DNA from: Erythrobacter sp. SG61-1L
Lineage (GTDB): Bacteria; Pseudomonadota; Alphaproteobacteria; Sphingomonadales; Sphingomonadaceae
Direction of reading: 5' to 3'
Assembly: GCF_001305965.1 (NCBI RefSeq)
Contig: NZ_JXQC01000003.1
Span: 2,938,861-3,002,860, forward strand
Length of the DNA stretch: 64,000 nt
The notes beneath the pieces were generated by a model that was given only the letters and a program-made list of their open reading frames with translations, did no database searches and had not been told where the DNA came from. The translations under genes were made by a program, and so were the position numbers. This document shows, piece by piece, positions 8,126 to 17,683 of this stretch (position 1 is its first letter; each line of letters opens with the position of its first letter).

Positions 8126-9838
8126 TCAGCAACCGCCCTTGGTCTTCTTGCAACTGGCATCGCGGATACGGCGGAATTCGTCGCCTGCTACCCAGTTGGG
8201 CCAGGCAGAGCTTTCGGCCAGCATCCGCCCGATCATGTAATAGAGTTCCATGTCCTGCTTCATCGATCCGAAGTCCCACTTGGGATCGAATTCGTCATTC
8301 GCCGCGTGATAGGCATTGGCCGTGTAGCGTTCCTGCCAGGCGCCGCCAGCAGCGGGGCCGCCGTCCACGAAATCCTCGCCCCCTTCGACATAGAGCATCG
8401 GCACGCCGCGCTTGGCGAAGCTGAAATGGTCCGACCGGTAATAGAAACCCGCCTGCGGGGACTGGTCTGGCGTGGCGGTGCGGCCCTGCTTCTTCAGCAC
8501 CTTGGCAAGGAAGGCGTCCAGTTCGCTCTTGCCGCCGCCGATCACGCTGACATCGCGCGCCGGGCCGGCCAGCAGCGGCGTGTCGATATTCAGGCCGCCC
8601 ACGATATGGTCGAGCGGGAAGACCGGATTGGCCGCCAGATATTCGCTGCCCAGCAGGCCCTGCTCCTCTGCCGTCAGCGCCACAAAGGCCATGCTGCGCT
8701 GGGCTGGACCGGATTGCGCCTGCGCCTTGGCCAGCGCGACCATGGCGGCAACGCCCGCCGCATTGTCGATCGCGCCGTTGCAGATGTCGTCGCCCTTATC
8801 GTCGGACGTGCAATGGCCAAGATGGTCCCAATGGGCGGAATGCAGCACAAATTCGTCGGGCCGCGTGGTGCCCGGCAATATGCCGATCACGTTCCTGGAG
8901 GTATAGCGGCGGATGTCGTTGCCGAAGGCGGTGGAGACAGACAGGCCCAGCGGCACCGGCTTGAACCCCTTCTGCATCGCCGCGCCTTCCAGCGTGTGCA
9001 GATCCTTGCCGGCGGCCTCCATCAGCTTTCTGGCGGCATCGTTCTGCAGCCAGCCATTCATCAGGGTCTGCCCGGCCCCGCCATCGGCGCGTTCGGCAAA
9101 GGCCTGCGGGCCGGTCCAGCCTTCCTGCACCACATTCCAGCCATAGGATGCGGGGAAGGTGTCGTGCACGATCAGCGCGGCGGCCGCGCCCTGCCGGGCG
9201 GCTTCCTCGAACTTGTAGGTCCAGCGCCCGTAATAGGTCATTGCCGCACCGCCGAAGGGGCCTTCCAGCCCATCGGTCAGCCAGTCCGGATCGTTGACCA
9301 GGATCACGGCGGTCTTCCCGCGCATGTTCACCCCGGCATAATCGTTCCAGCCCTTTTCGGGCGCGACGATGCCATAACCGACGAAGACCAGCTCGCTGTC
9401 CTTCAGCTCGACCTGCGGTTGTTCGCGATAGGTGACGCCAACCCAGTCCGCATTATGCGCAAGGTCGAAGCTCCGGTCGCGCCCGGAGACCTTCATCGGC
9501 CCGAAATCGCGCCCGGTGATTTCCACCAGAGGCACGTCCTGGAACCAGCTGCCCTTGTTGCCCGGCTGCAGCCCGGCGGCAGTGAACTGCTTCACCAGAT
9601 AGTCCAGCGTCTTGGTTTCGCCCGTCGTGCCGGGGAAGCGGCCCTCGAACTCGTCGGACGAGAGCACTTTCGTCACTTCCCGGATCAGCGCCGTGTCGAT
9701 CGGGGCGGGTTCCACATCGGGAATGTCCATCGCCGCCACATCGGTCATGCCTTTGGCCATTCCCGATCCTTCGGTTCCGGTGGTGGCACAGCCGGCCAGC
9801 AACAAGGCTGCACCTGCGGGTAGGAGAAAGCGTAGCAT
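8126..9838 (-). CDS. M28 family zinc aminopeptidase, predicted lipoprotein
   Basis: 570 residues from the ATG at 9838. The N-terminus is a lipoprotein signal (LLPAGAALLLAGC). The peptidase domain shows the M28 metal-binding elements: HSAHWDHLGH, GAIDNAAGVAAM (bridging Asp) and TAEEQGLLGSEYL (catalytic and ligand Glu). A protease-associated insert lies in the middle. It would remove N-terminal amino acids from peptides at the cell envelope. The open frame continues upstream through the 14-bp tandem repeat region, but that extension lacks family similarity and the lipobox start is the better choice. First gene of a probable operon with aguA. Confidence 0.9.
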   Translation of the reverse strand: MLRFLLPAGAALLLAGCATTGTEGSGMAKGMTDVAAMDIPDVEPAPIDTALIREVTKVLSSDEFEGRFPGTTGETKTLDYLVKQFTAAGLQPGNKGSWFQDVPLVEITGRDFGPMKVSGRDRSFDLAHNADWVGVTYREQPQVELKDSELVFVGYGIVAPEKGWNDYAGVNMRGKTAVILVNDPDWLTDGLEGPFGGAAMTYYGRWTYKFEEAARQGAAAALIVHDTFPASYGWNVVQEGWTGPQAFAERADGGAGQTLMNGWLQNDAARKLMEAAGKDLHTLEGAAMQKGFKPVPLGLSVSTAFGNDIRRYTSRNVIGILPGTTRPDEFVLHSAHWDHLGHCTSDDKGDDICNGAIDNAAGVAAMVALAKAQAQSGPAQRSMAFVALTAEEQGLLGSEYLAANPVFPLDHIVGGLNIDTPLLAGPARDVSVIGGGKSELDAFLAKVLKKQGRTATPDQSPQAGFYYRSDHFSFAKRGVPMLYVEGGEDFVDGGPAAGGAWQERYTANAYHAANDEFDPKWDFGSMKQDMELYYMIGRMLAESSAWPNWVAGDEFRRIRDASCKKTKGGC

Positions 9839-9910
9839 CGCGGACCCTGTTCGAATGCGTGAACCGCCCCAGCCTTGGCAGAGCGCAAGGTGCGACACAA
9901 GCAGGTGCCC

Positions 9911-10002
9911 GCTGGCGCCTGTCCGTTGGCGCCTGTCCGTTGGCGCCTGTCCGTTGGCACCTGTCCGTTGGCACCTGTCCTTTGGCACGTGTTCGCTGGC
10001 AC
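9911..10002. repeat. 14-bp tandem repeat between the M28 peptidase gene and glnE
   Basis: Six full copies of a 14-bp unit (consensus GTTGGCGCCTGTCC; later copies GTTGGCACCTGTCC) run from 9911 to 9994, with a degenerate seventh copy after. The copies diverge stepwise from left to right, as expected from slippage or unequal recombination. The array fills much of the 214-bp divergent intergenic space and ends about 50 bases before the glnE start. Because 14 is not a multiple of 3 it is unlikely to be coding. It could space promoter elements or bind a protein repeatedly. Confidence 0.85.
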
Positions 10003-10052
10003 TGGCCTGCCCGCCCTTGCCCGCCCCGGCGCGGCAGTGCAGGGAAGGGGCG

Positions 10053-12770
10053 ATGGAACGTTCCTGGCAATCCGCGCTCGAAAGGGCCCGCAAGCATTCG
10101 CCCTTCCTCTCGCTGGGTCTGGACCGGCAGCCGCAGCTTGTCGCCCTGCTTGAAGCGGGCAGGGGCGAGGATGCGCTGGCATGGGCCAAGGCTGCAGGCG
10201 AAGGCGCGCCGGATGTCGCCACGGCCTTGCGGCGCGAGAAATGGGGGCTGGCCGTCGCGCTCGGCATCGGCGATCTGGCAGGGGCCTTCCCGCTGGCGCA
10301 GGTGATGGCGGAACTGTCCTCTTTCGCTGACCGGGCAATGGATGCGGCCATCGGCGCCGCGATCCGTGCGCGGGTGGAAGATGCAGAGCCGGCAGGCTTC
10401 ACCGCGCTGGCGCTGGGCAAGCATGGCGCGGGCGAGTTGAACTATAGTTCCGACATCGACCCGATCCTGCTCTACGATCCGCAGACCCTGCCCCGGCGCG
10501 AGCGGGACGAACCGGGCGAAGCCGCGCAGCGCATTGCCCGCACTCTGGTGGAAACGCTCTCGCGCCAGACGGCGGATGGCTATGTTTTCAGGGTCGATCT
10601 GCGGCTGCGCCCGGCATCCGAAGTTTCGCCCCTGGCGATTTCCTTCAATGCGGCGCTCTCCCATTACGAATCGCTGGCGCTGGCGTGGGAACGGGCGGCC
10701 TTCATCCGCGCGCGGGCCTGTGCGGGGGATATTGCGGCTGGCGAGGAATTTCTGCGCCAGATCCGCTCCTTCGTCTGGCGGCGCAATCTCGATTTCGGGG
10801 CGATCGAGGAAATCCGGCGGCTGACCGCGCGCATCCGCTCGCACCATGGCGGGCCGCAGGCGCCGGGGCCGGGCTTTGACGTCAAGCGCGGGCGCGGCGG
10901 CATTCGCGAAGTGGAATTTTTCGCCCAGACCCATCAGCTGATCCATGGCGGGCGCAAGCCCAGCCTGCGGGTGCGCGGCACACGCGCCGCGCTGGATGCG
11001 CTGGCGGATGAAGGGATCATCGCGGGCGAGGACGCGCTGGTTCTGGGCGAAAGCTATGACCGGCTGCGCGAGATCGAGCATCGGCTGCAGATGGTGGCGG
11101 ACCGGCAGACGCACAGCCTGCCAATTGATAGCGATGCGCTGGATAATGTCGCCCGGCTGGACGGTCTTGCCGATGGCGCGGCCCTGTTGGGCGAACTGGC
11201 GGAGATCACCGAACGGGTGGCAAGCCGGTATGACGCGCTGCTGGATGGGCCGGACAGTGCAGCCTCGCCTGTCTCGCTGGGCCAGGATGGCGCACTGGCC
11301 GAACGGCTGGGCCAGCTCGGCTTTTCCGATCCCGTGCATCTGGCCGAACGGATCGCGGGGTGGAGCGACGGGCGCGTGCGTGCCTTGCGCAGCGAAGCGG
11401 CCCGCGCCGCCTTCGAGGCTGTGTTCCCTGCCCTGCTGGAAGCCCTAGCCAATGCGCCGGACCCGGACCGGGCCGTGGCGCGGTGGGAGACCTTGCTGGT
11501 CAATCTGCCCAGCGCCGTGAACCTGTTCCGCCTGCTGGAAGCGCGCCCGGGCCTGATGGAACAGCTTGTGGCGATCCTCACGCTCGCCCCGCCGCTGGCG
11601 GATGAACTTGCCCGGCGGCCGGACCTGCTCGACGCGCTGATCGATACGACCGCGCTCGATCTGCCCGGCAGTGTCGATGAACTGGCCGCGCGGATGCGCA
11701 GCCTGCCCGAAGGCGTGGGCTATGAAGAACTGCTCGACCGGGTGCGGCGCGTGGTGGGTGAAACCCGCTTCGCGCTGGGCGTGCAATTGATCGAGGCCGC
11801 GCAAGACCCGCTGGAGATCGCCGAGGCATTGTGCCGCACGGCGGAGGCCGCGCTGGATGTGTGCCTCAAGGGCGCGGAAGAGGAATTTGCCCGCGTCCAT
11901 GGCCGGATTCCGCAGCACGATCTGCTGGTGCTGGGCCTCGGGCGGCTGGGCGGCGGGGCGCTGACCCATGCCTCCGACCTCGATCTGATCTATCTGTTCA
12001 GTTCTGGTGACGGGACAGATGAATCCGGCCTGCAGTCGGACGGGGAACGTCCGCTGGGCGTCACGCTCTATTTCAACCGGCTCGCCCAAAGGGTGACCGC
12101 GGCGCTCAGCGTGGCAACGGCGGAAGGCCCGCTTTACGAAGTGGACACCCGCCTGCGCCCGCAAGGCAATCAGGGGCCGCTTTCGGTCAGCCTCGACAGC
12201 TTCGAACGCTACCAGAAGGAAGACGCCTGGACCTGGGAGCATATGGCGCTCAACCGCGCCCGCGTGCTGGCCGGCCCGCCACAGGCGCGCGCAAGGCTGG
12301 AAGCGATCCTTGCCGAAGTGCTGCACAGGCCGCGCGATCCGGAAAAGCTCAGGGCGGATGTGCTGAAGATGCGGCATGAAATGGCCGCGCATAAGCCCCC
12401 CAAGGGCGTGCTGGACGTGAAGCTCCATCGCGGCGGGCTGGTCGATCTGGAATTCCTGATTCACTATCTGCAATTGCGCGAACGGATCGCGATCACGCCT
12501 GAAATGGTCGGCGCGCTGACCGGGTTGATCGAGGCGGGGCTGCTGCCTGAAAATCTGCTCAAGGCGCAGAAAGTGCTGATCCGCGTGCTGGTCGCCGCAC
12601 GGCTGCTGGCGCCCGATTCACAGGAACCCTCGGCTGCTGCCTGCGGTGTGCTGGCGCGCAGTTGCGGCGCGGCCAGCTATCCCGATCTGCTTGAACTGCT
12701 GGCCGAAGCGCGCCACGGCGTCGCGGCGGCCTGGGCTGCGACCTTTGGTGAAACACTGGAGATGGAATGA
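10053..12770 (+). CDS. glnE: Bifunctional glutamine synthetase adenylyltransferase / deadenylylase
   Basis: 905 residues from the ATG at 10053, which follows a strong AGGGAAGG ribosome binding site; this matches alphaproteobacterial GlnE lengths. Two nucleotidyltransferase domains are evident: the N-terminal one with LNYSSDIDPI (near residue 134) and the C-terminal one with THASDLDLIYLF (near 640), each with the paired aspartates. GlnE adds or removes AMP on glutamine synthetase in response to PII signals. The open frame extends upstream through the tandem repeat, but that part is not conserved-looking. It overlaps the following bcp start by the ATGATG junction. Confidence 0.96.
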   Translation: MERSWQSALERARKHSPFLSLGLDRQPQLVALLEAGRGEDALAWAKAAGEGAPDVATALRREKWGLAVALGIGDLAGAFPLAQVMAELSSFADRAMDAAIGAAIRARVEDAEPAGFTALALGKHGAGELNYSSDIDPILLYDPQTLPRRERDEPGEAAQRIARTLVETLSRQTADGYVFRVDLRLRPASEVSPLAISFNAALSHYESLALAWERAAFIRARACAGDIAAGEEFLRQIRSFVWRRNLDFGAIEEIRRLTARIRSHHGGPQAPGPGFDVKRGRGGIREVEFFAQTHQLIHGGRKPSLRVRGTRAALDALADEGIIAGEDALVLGESYDRLREIEHRLQMVADRQTHSLPIDSDALDNVARLDGLADGAALLGELAEITERVASRYDALLDGPDSAASPVSLGQDGALAERLGQLGFSDPVHLAERIAGWSDGRVRALRSEAARAAFEAVFPALLEALANAPDPDRAVARWETLLVNLPSAVNLFRLLEARPGLMEQLVAILTLAPPLADELARRPDLLDALIDTTALDLPGSVDELAARMRSLPEGVGYEELLDRVRRVVGETRFALGVQLIEAAQDPLEIAEALCRTAEAALDVCLKGAEEEFARVHGRIPQHDLLVLGLGRLGGGALTHASDLDLIYLFSSGDGTDESGLQSDGERPLGVTLYFNRLAQRVTAALSVATAEGPLYEVDTRLRPQGNQGPLSVSLDSFERYQKEDAWTWEHMALNRARVLAGPPQARARLEAILAEVLHRPRDPEKLRADVLKMRHEMAAHKPPKGVLDVKLHRGGLVDLEFLIHYLQLRERIAITPEMVGALTGLIEAGLLPENLLKAQKVLIRVLVAARLLAPDSQEPSAAACGVLARSCGAASYPDLLELLAEARHGVAAAWAATFGETLEME

Positions 12771-13243
12771 TGAGCGAACGCCCCGATATCGGCGATGCCG
12801 TGCCCGACATTGCCCTCGAAAAGCCCGAAGGCGGCGTGGTGAAAGCGTCGGACTACAAGGGAAGCAAGCTGGTTCTGTTCTTCTATCCGAAGGACGATAC
12901 GCCCGGCTGCACTACCGAGAACAAGGATTTCTCCGCGCTGGCTGGTGAATTCGCCGAAGCCGGGATTGCCCTGTTGGGTGTCAGCAAGGACCCGCCGAAG
13001 AAGCACGCCAAGTTCATCGAAAAGCACGCCCTGTCCGCTCCGCTCGCTTCCGATCCGGAAGTGGATGGCCTTGCCGATGCACTGGGCATCTGGGTGGAAA
13101 AGAGCATGTATGGCCGCACCTATATGGGCATGGAACGCACCACCTATCTCGTCGATGCCGATGGGAAGATCGCCCGCGTCTGGCGCAAGGTGAAAGTGAA
13201 GGGCCACGCGGAGGAAGTTCTGGCCGCCGCAAAGGCGCTCTAG
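12767..13243 (+). CDS. bcp: Thioredoxin-dependent peroxiredoxin of the BCP/PrxQ type
   Basis: 158 residues; the start is the first or second codon of ATGATG overlapping the glnE stop, so the two are translationally coupled. The peroxidatic cysteine is Cys48 in YPKDDTPGCTTE. PrxQ enzymes with two cysteines carry the resolving one five residues later; here that position is Lys53 and the protein has no other cysteine, so it should work as a 1-Cys enzyme reduced by an external thiol. It detoxifies hydrogen peroxide and organic hydroperoxides in the cytoplasm. Confidence 0.95.
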   Translation: MMSERPDIGDAVPDIALEKPEGGVVKASDYKGSKLVLFFYPKDDTPGCTTENKDFSALAGEFAEAGIALLGVSKDPPKKHAKFIEKHALSAPLASDPEVDGLADALGIWVEKSMYGRTYMGMERTTYLVDADGKIARVWRKVKVKGHAEEVLAAAKAL

Positions 13244-13272
13244 GCTCCGTTCGGTTGCCCTAAGGCCTCCTT

Positions 13273-14067
13273 ATGTCCCGTTCTGTCGCCTTTGCGATTC
13301 GCTCCGCCCTGCTCACCGCAAACCCGCGGGAAAAGGTCTTTGCCACGCGGGAAGTGGCGCGCAGCTGGCGGCTCGGGCGGCTGGATTACGCTTTTGACGT
13401 CGCCATGCCGGACAGGCCCGCATGGCCGGAAGTGCCGGAACTGCTGCCGCCCAACCGCATGCCCAAGCGCGGCAAGGGCGGCTCCGAACGGGCGCGCATC
13501 GCCCTGTGGCATGCGCTTTGCCACATCGAATTCGTCGCCATCGATCTCGCGCTCGACATGGCCGGGCGATTCGGCGCGGAGATGGGGGAAGGCTTCGTGT
13601 CGGACTTCCTCTCCGTCGCAGCGGATGAAGCGATGCATTTCGCCCTGCTGGAACGCAAATTGCACTCGCTGGGCAGCTTTTACGGCGCCCTGCCCGCCCA
13701 TGGCGGCCTGTGGGAAGCGGCGGAAAAGACCCGCCACGATGTCGGCGCGAGGCTCGCCGTGGTGCCGATGGTGCTGGAAGCGCGCGGGCTGGACGTGACC
13801 CCGGCCACGCTCGAACGGGTGCGTGCGCAGGGTGACGAAGGCGGTGCCCGCATCCTCGAACGCATTCTAGCCGATGAAATCCGCCACGTTTCTACCGGGA
13901 CGAAACACTTCACCGCATGGAGCGCCAGAGTGGCAAAAAGCCCGGAAATCCTGTGGCGGGAACTGGTCACGACCCATTTCACCGGGGCTATTAAGCCACC
14001 GTTCAACGACTCAGCGCGTTCCGCAGCCGGTTTATCGCTGAGCTACTACGGCGCGCTTGCCACCTGA
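13273..14067 (+). CDS. DUF455 ferritin-like domain protein
   Basis: 264 residues. The sequence has the ferritin-like pattern of the DUF455 family: glutamate and histidine positions on helices in ALCHIEFVAIDLALD, ADEAMHFALLERKL and ILADEIRHVSTG, which could bind a di-iron centre. Family members have no agreed biochemical role. The gene begins 29 bases after bcp and reads in the same direction, which would suit a part in oxidant or iron handling, but that is inference. Confidence 0.85.
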   Translation: MSRSVAFAIRSALLTANPREKVFATREVARSWRLGRLDYAFDVAMPDRPAWPEVPELLPPNRMPKRGKGGSERARIALWHALCHIEFVAIDLALDMAGRFGAEMGEGFVSDFLSVAADEAMHFALLERKLHSLGSFYGALPAHGGLWEAAEKTRHDVGARLAVVPMVLEARGLDVTPATLERVRAQGDEGGARILERILADEIRHVSTGTKHFTAWSARVAKSPEILWRELVTTHFTGAIKPPFNDSARSAAGLSLSYYGALAT

Positions 14068-14224
14068 GCACGGCCCTGTTTACGTCCCTGTCAACAGGGG
14101 GCACGGGGTCACTTTCCCGGCTTTTGAGAATAAACATCCGGCCTGTTCCTGGGCCATCGCTCTTGGGGGATCGAGGGCGGCGAGAGCCGCGCAAGATTTT
14201 TAGGACGGGACAGACAGGTCGCAC

Positions 14225-14941
14225 ATGGTATTCTCGCTTTCGCTTCGCACCCTGCCGGCAGCACTACTTGCCGCTCTGGCTATCATGGGTGCCAGCCCCG
14301 CCTCGGCTCAGACCGAAGCTACCGCCGCCCAGATCACCACCAACGTTCATAACCTGACCGAAGGCCCCGATGCCCAGCTCGGCAAGGGTGACGAGGAATT
14401 CAGCCAGCTCTTCGCAAGCTGGAAGTCTCTGGATAACGGCACGGGCGTTGCAATGCCCGCCGCGCGCCCGACCATTTCGGTGCCGTCGCGTTCGCCGCTC
14501 GCCAAGATGACGCTCACCAGCGGCTTTGGCATGCGCAATCACCCGGTTCTGGGTGGCCGCCGCAACCACAAGGGTATTGATCTGGCCGCCCCGTCGGGCA
14601 CGCCGGTTTATGCCCCGGCTGATGGCCTGATCGCCCGTGCAGATTGGTTCTCCAGCTACGGCAATTACATCCAGATCGAACATGGCGGCGAACTGCAGAC
14701 CCGTTATGGCCACCTTTCCGGTTTTGCGGTCCAGTCCGGGCAGCGTGTCCACAAGGGTGACCTGATCGGTTATGTCGGCTCGACCGGCCGTTCCACCGGC
14801 CCGCACCTGCACTATGAAGTGCGCGTCGGCGGCGTTGCGGTGGACCCCAGCCCCTATCTCGTCGGCGATGTCTCGCTGGCCAACCTCGACCAGAAGGTTG
14901 CCGAAGGCGCCATTGGCGGCCCGGACGACGACGAGGAATAA
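14225..14941 (+). CDS. Secreted M23 family (LytM-type) peptidoglycan metallopeptidase
   Basis: 238 residues. A Sec signal peptide ends near ASPASA (about residue 28). The C-terminal half is a LytM/M23 domain with NHKGIDLAAP (zinc ligands His and Asp), the YGHLSGF segment and HLHYEVR (catalytic and ligand His). It would cut peptide cross-links in the murein or, like some envelope LytM proteins, modulate other hydrolases. A strong intrinsic terminator follows directly, so transcription ends here. Confidence 0.93.
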   Translation: MVFSLSLRTLPAALLAALAIMGASPASAQTEATAAQITTNVHNLTEGPDAQLGKGDEEFSQLFASWKSLDNGTGVAMPAARPTISVPSRSPLAKMTLTSGFGMRNHPVLGGRRNHKGIDLAAPSGTPVYAPADGLIARADWFSSYGNYIQIEHGGELQTRYGHLSGFAVQSGQRVHKGDLIGYVGSTGRSTGPHLHYEVRVGGVAVDPSPYLVGDVSLANLDQKVAEGAIGGPDDDEE

Positions 14942-14968
14942 CAGACCGGCTCATAGCGGCCAGTTCAG

Positions 14969-15001
14969 AAGGCGGCAGGGGCATCCCTCGCCGCCTTTTT
15001 T
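14969..15001 (+). terminator. Rho-independent terminator after the M23 peptidase gene
   Basis: GGCGGC (14971-14976) pairs with GCCGCC (14990-14995), extended inside by GGG/CCC around a GCAT loop, and six T residues follow (14996-15001). The A residues before the stem would make it work, less well, for the opposite strand as well. Confidence 0.9.
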
Positions 15002-15114
15002 GCTGTCTGCGCTCCGCGCCCCCTTTCACATTACGCACCAGTTCTGGGCGCAAGATGGCATCCGGATTCGCTGCGATGTGATGTTTCGGAGGGCAATTGC
15101 GCTGCCCGGCGCGG

Positions 15115-15987
15115 TCAGCCCAGCAGGCGCTTTGCGATGGCGCGTACTTCCTCGCCCATATCCTCACGCTCCAGCGCGAGGGCGAGGGTGGCTTCGATGA
15201 AGCCGGTCTTGCTGCCGCAGTCGTAGCGGCGGCCGGCGAAGGTCACGGCGTGGAAGGGCTGGTGGCCGATCATCTTTGCCATGGCATCGGTAAGCTGGAT
15301 TTCCCCGCCGGCGCCCTTTTCCTGGCTTTCCAGCGTGCGCATCACTTCCGGCTGCAGGATGTAGCGGCCAGAGATGATCTTGTTGGAAGGCGCATCCTCG
15401 CGCTTCGGCTTTTCGACCAGCCCGGTAACCTCGGTCAGCGCGCCATGCGCCTCGCCCGGGGCGATCACGCCGTAAGAGGAGACTTCCTCCATGGGCACTT
15501 CCAGCACGGAAATCAGATTGCCGCCCACTTCCTGATAGGCTTCCACCATCTGCTTCATGCAGCCCGGCGTGCCGATCATCAGCTCGTCCGGCAGGAAGAT
15601 GGCGAAGGGATCGTCGCCCACGATGGCGCGGGCGCACCAGATGGCATGGCCCAGACCCATCGGCACCTGCTGGCGCACGGTGATGATGTCACCCGGAGTG
15701 GCGCGCGTCGGCTCCAGGATCGAGAGATCCTTGCCGCGTTCCGCCAGGGTCGATTCCAGTTCATAGGCGACGTCGAAATGTTCGACGATGGCCGATTTGC
15801 CGCGCCCGGTGACGAAGATCATCTGTTCGATCCCCGCCTCCCGCGCCTCATCCACTGCATATTGGATCAGCGGACGGTCGATGACCGGCAGCATCTCCTT
15901 TGGGATAGCCTTGGTCGCGGGAAGGAAGCGCGTGCCCAGTCCGGCGACCGGAAAGACGGCTTTCTTGATCGGTTTGCGGCTGCTCAT
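15115..15987 (-). CDS. galU: UTP-glucose-1-phosphate uridylyltransferase
   Basis: 290 residues from the ATG at 15987 (MSSRKPIKKAVFPVAG), the normal GalU length. The nucleotide-binding GLGTRFLPATKAIPKEMLP motif is at the N-terminus and the GLVEKPKREDAPSN segment is typical. The enzyme makes UDP-glucose, the precursor for exopolysaccharide, LPS sugars and membrane glycolipids. An upstream extension of the frame (28 codons) is rejected on length. The ribosome binding site is weak. It faces away from murA. Confidence 0.95.
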   Translation of the reverse strand: MSSRKPIKKAVFPVAGLGTRFLPATKAIPKEMLPVIDRPLIQYAVDEAREAGIEQMIFVTGRGKSAIVEHFDVAYELESTLAERGKDLSILEPTRATPGDIITVRQQVPMGLGHAIWCARAIVGDDPFAIFLPDELMIGTPGCMKQMVEAYQEVGGNLISVLEVPMEEVSSYGVIAPGEAHGALTEVTGLVEKPKREDAPSNKIISGRYILQPEVMRTLESQEKGAGGEIQLTDAMAKMIGHQPFHAVTFAGRRYDCGSKTGFIEATLALALEREDMGEEVRAIAKRLLG

Positions 15988-16088
15988 GGATGGGATGTAT
16001 GAACGCCCTGCGCGCAGCGTCAACCTGCTGAAATTAACTATCGGCGATCCACCGCTTGCCCCGTTCTGCATTCAGGTTAAACGGCATC

Positions 16089-17372
16089 ATGGACAAGATC
16101 ATAATCGAAGGCGGCCGCCGCCTTTCCGGCACCATTCCCGTCTCCGGCGCGAAGAATGCCGCACTTACCCTGCTCCCTTGCGCCCTGCTGACCGATGAGC
16201 CGGTGACCCTGCGCAACCTGCCGCGCCTGGCCGATATTGACGGCTTCCAGCACCTGATGACCCAGTTCGGCGTTTCGACCTCCATCGCGGGTGCGCGGCC
16301 GGAGGATTTCGGGCGGGTGATGACCCTGGAGGCGACGCGCCTCACTTCCACTACCGCGCCTTACGATCTGGTCCGCAAGATGCGCGCCTCGATTCTGGTG
16401 CTCGGCCCGATGCTGGCCCGTGCGGGCGAGGCGACCGTCTCGCTGCCCGGCGGCTGTGCCATCGGCAATCGCCCGATCGACCTGCATTTGCGCGCGCTGG
16501 AGGCCTTCGGCGCCGAGATCGAGCTGGCGGCAGGCTATGTCCGCGCCCGCGCGCCTGATGGCGGCCTGCCGGGTGGGCGCTATTCCTTCCCGGTCGTGTC
16601 GGTCGGCGCCACGGAAAATGCGCTGATGGCGGCCGTGCTGGCCAAGGGGAAGAGCACGCTGCACAATGCCGCGCGCGAACCTGAGATCGTCGACCTGTGC
16701 AACCTGCTGGTGGCGATGGGGGCAGAGATCGAAGGTATCGGCACGTCCGACCTGACCATCCACGGCGTGCCACGCCTGCATGGCGCCACTTACAAGGTGA
16801 TGGCAGACCGGATCGAAGCGGGTTCCTATGCCTGTGCGGCGGCGATCACCGGCGGTGAAGTGACATTGCAAGGCGCCAAGTTCGAGGAAATGGAAGCCAC
16901 GGTGCAGGCCCTGCGCGATGCAGGTGTGACGGTGGAGGCCGTGAAGGACGGCATCCATGTCGCGGCGGATGGTCCGCTGAAGGCAGTTACCCTGTCCACG
17001 GCCCCCTATCCCGGTTTCGCCACGGATATGCAGGCCCAGCTGATGGCGCTGCTCTGCCGCGCGGAAGGCACCAGTGTGCTGACGGAAACCATCTTTGAAA
17101 ACCGTTACATGCATGTGCCGGAACTCAACCGCATGGGCGCCCAAATCGAGACATCGGGCCGGACGGCTATCGTCCACGGGGTGCAGAAGCTCACCGGGGC
17201 TGAAGTGATGGCAACCGATCTGCGTGCTTCCATGAGCCTGGTGATCGCGGGCCTTGCGGCCGAGGGCGAGACCAAGGTGCACCGGCTCTATCACCTCGAT
17301 CGCGGTTATGAGCGACTGGAAGAAAAGCTGGCGCTGCTCGGCGCACAGATCGAACGCGTCGGCGACGGTTAA
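16089..17372 (+). CDS. murA: UDP-N-acetylglucosamine 1-carboxyvinyltransferase
   Basis: 427 residues from the ATG at 16089 ([14 protein letters not shown]), matching MurA length; 11 extra codons upstream are not typical. The catalytic cysteine lies in [15 protein letters not shown] (Cys123), the residue attacked by fosfomycin in sensitive enzymes. It carries out the first committed step of peptidoglycan synthesis, moving enolpyruvate from PEP to UDP-GlcNAc. Divergent from galU with about 100 bases between the starts. Confidence 0.97.
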   Translation: MDKIIIEGGRRLSGTIPVSGAKNAALTLLPCALLTDEPVTLRNLPRLADIDGFQHLMTQFGVSTSIAGARPEDFGRVMTLEATRLTSTTAPYDLVRKMRASILVLGPMLARAGEATVSLPGGCAIGNRPIDLHLRALEAFGAEIELAAGYVRARAPDGGLPGGRYSFPVVSVGATENALMAAVLAKGKSTLHNAAREPEIVDLCNLLVAMGAEIEGIGTSDLTIHGVPRLHGATYKVMADRIEAGSYACAAAITGGEVTLQGAKFEEMEATVQALRDAGVTVEAVKDGIHVAADGPLKAVTLSTAPYPGFATDMQAQLMALLCRAEGTSVLTETIFENRYMHVPELNRMGAQIETSGRTAIVHGVQKLTGAEVMATDLRASMSLVIAGLAAEGETKVHRLYHLDRGYERLEEKLALLGAQIERVGDG

Positions 17373-17440
17373 GGCCCTGTTCGGACCCATGGGCCGAGCC
17401 TGTGCGTTGGTTGAACGAACCTAGCAAAGGAGCGACTCAT

Positions 17441-17683
17441 ATGGGAATCGTCAGGCTTGGAATCTTCGCCGCACTGGGCGCCTTCGTCTACAAGAGCTGG
17501 CAGAAGTCACGCCGTGCTGCCCCTGCGGCCTTTGCCGATGGGCAGGGTGAGCCGGGCAACCAAACACAAGTGCGCGACGCAGGCCCCGAAGCTATGCGCG
17601 ACGGCCCGCGCCGTCCGTGGACCAGGGAAGACGAGGCAAGCGACGAGAGCTTTCCCGCCAGCGATCCGCCAGCGACCTATTGA
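17441..17683 (+). CDS. Small membrane protein with C-terminal SDESFPASDPP motif
   Basis: 80 residues. The start at 17441 is set by a strong AAAGGAG site 8 bases upstream. A short hydrophobic helix (GIVRLGIFAALGAFVY) is followed by a basic, then disordered polar linker. The C-terminus (ASDESFPASDPPATY) carries a short motif that recurs at the end of many small bacterial proteins of unknown function. It ends overlapping the convergent RHH gene by seven bases. The function is unknown. Confidence 0.8.
   Translation: MGIVRLGIFAALGAFVYKSWQKSRRAAPAAFADGQGEPGNQTQVRDAGPEAMRDGPRRPWTREDEASDESFPASDPPATY

Noticed and set aside
9953-9994. Sigma-54-like TTGGCAC sequences in the 14-bp repeats ahead of glnE
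   Set aside because: The required GC at -12 with correct spacing (GG-N10-GC) is not met in a convincing way; the match comes from the repeat itself.
9911-10002. CRISPR array
   Set aside because: The 14-bp units are contiguous with no spacers and there are no cas genes.
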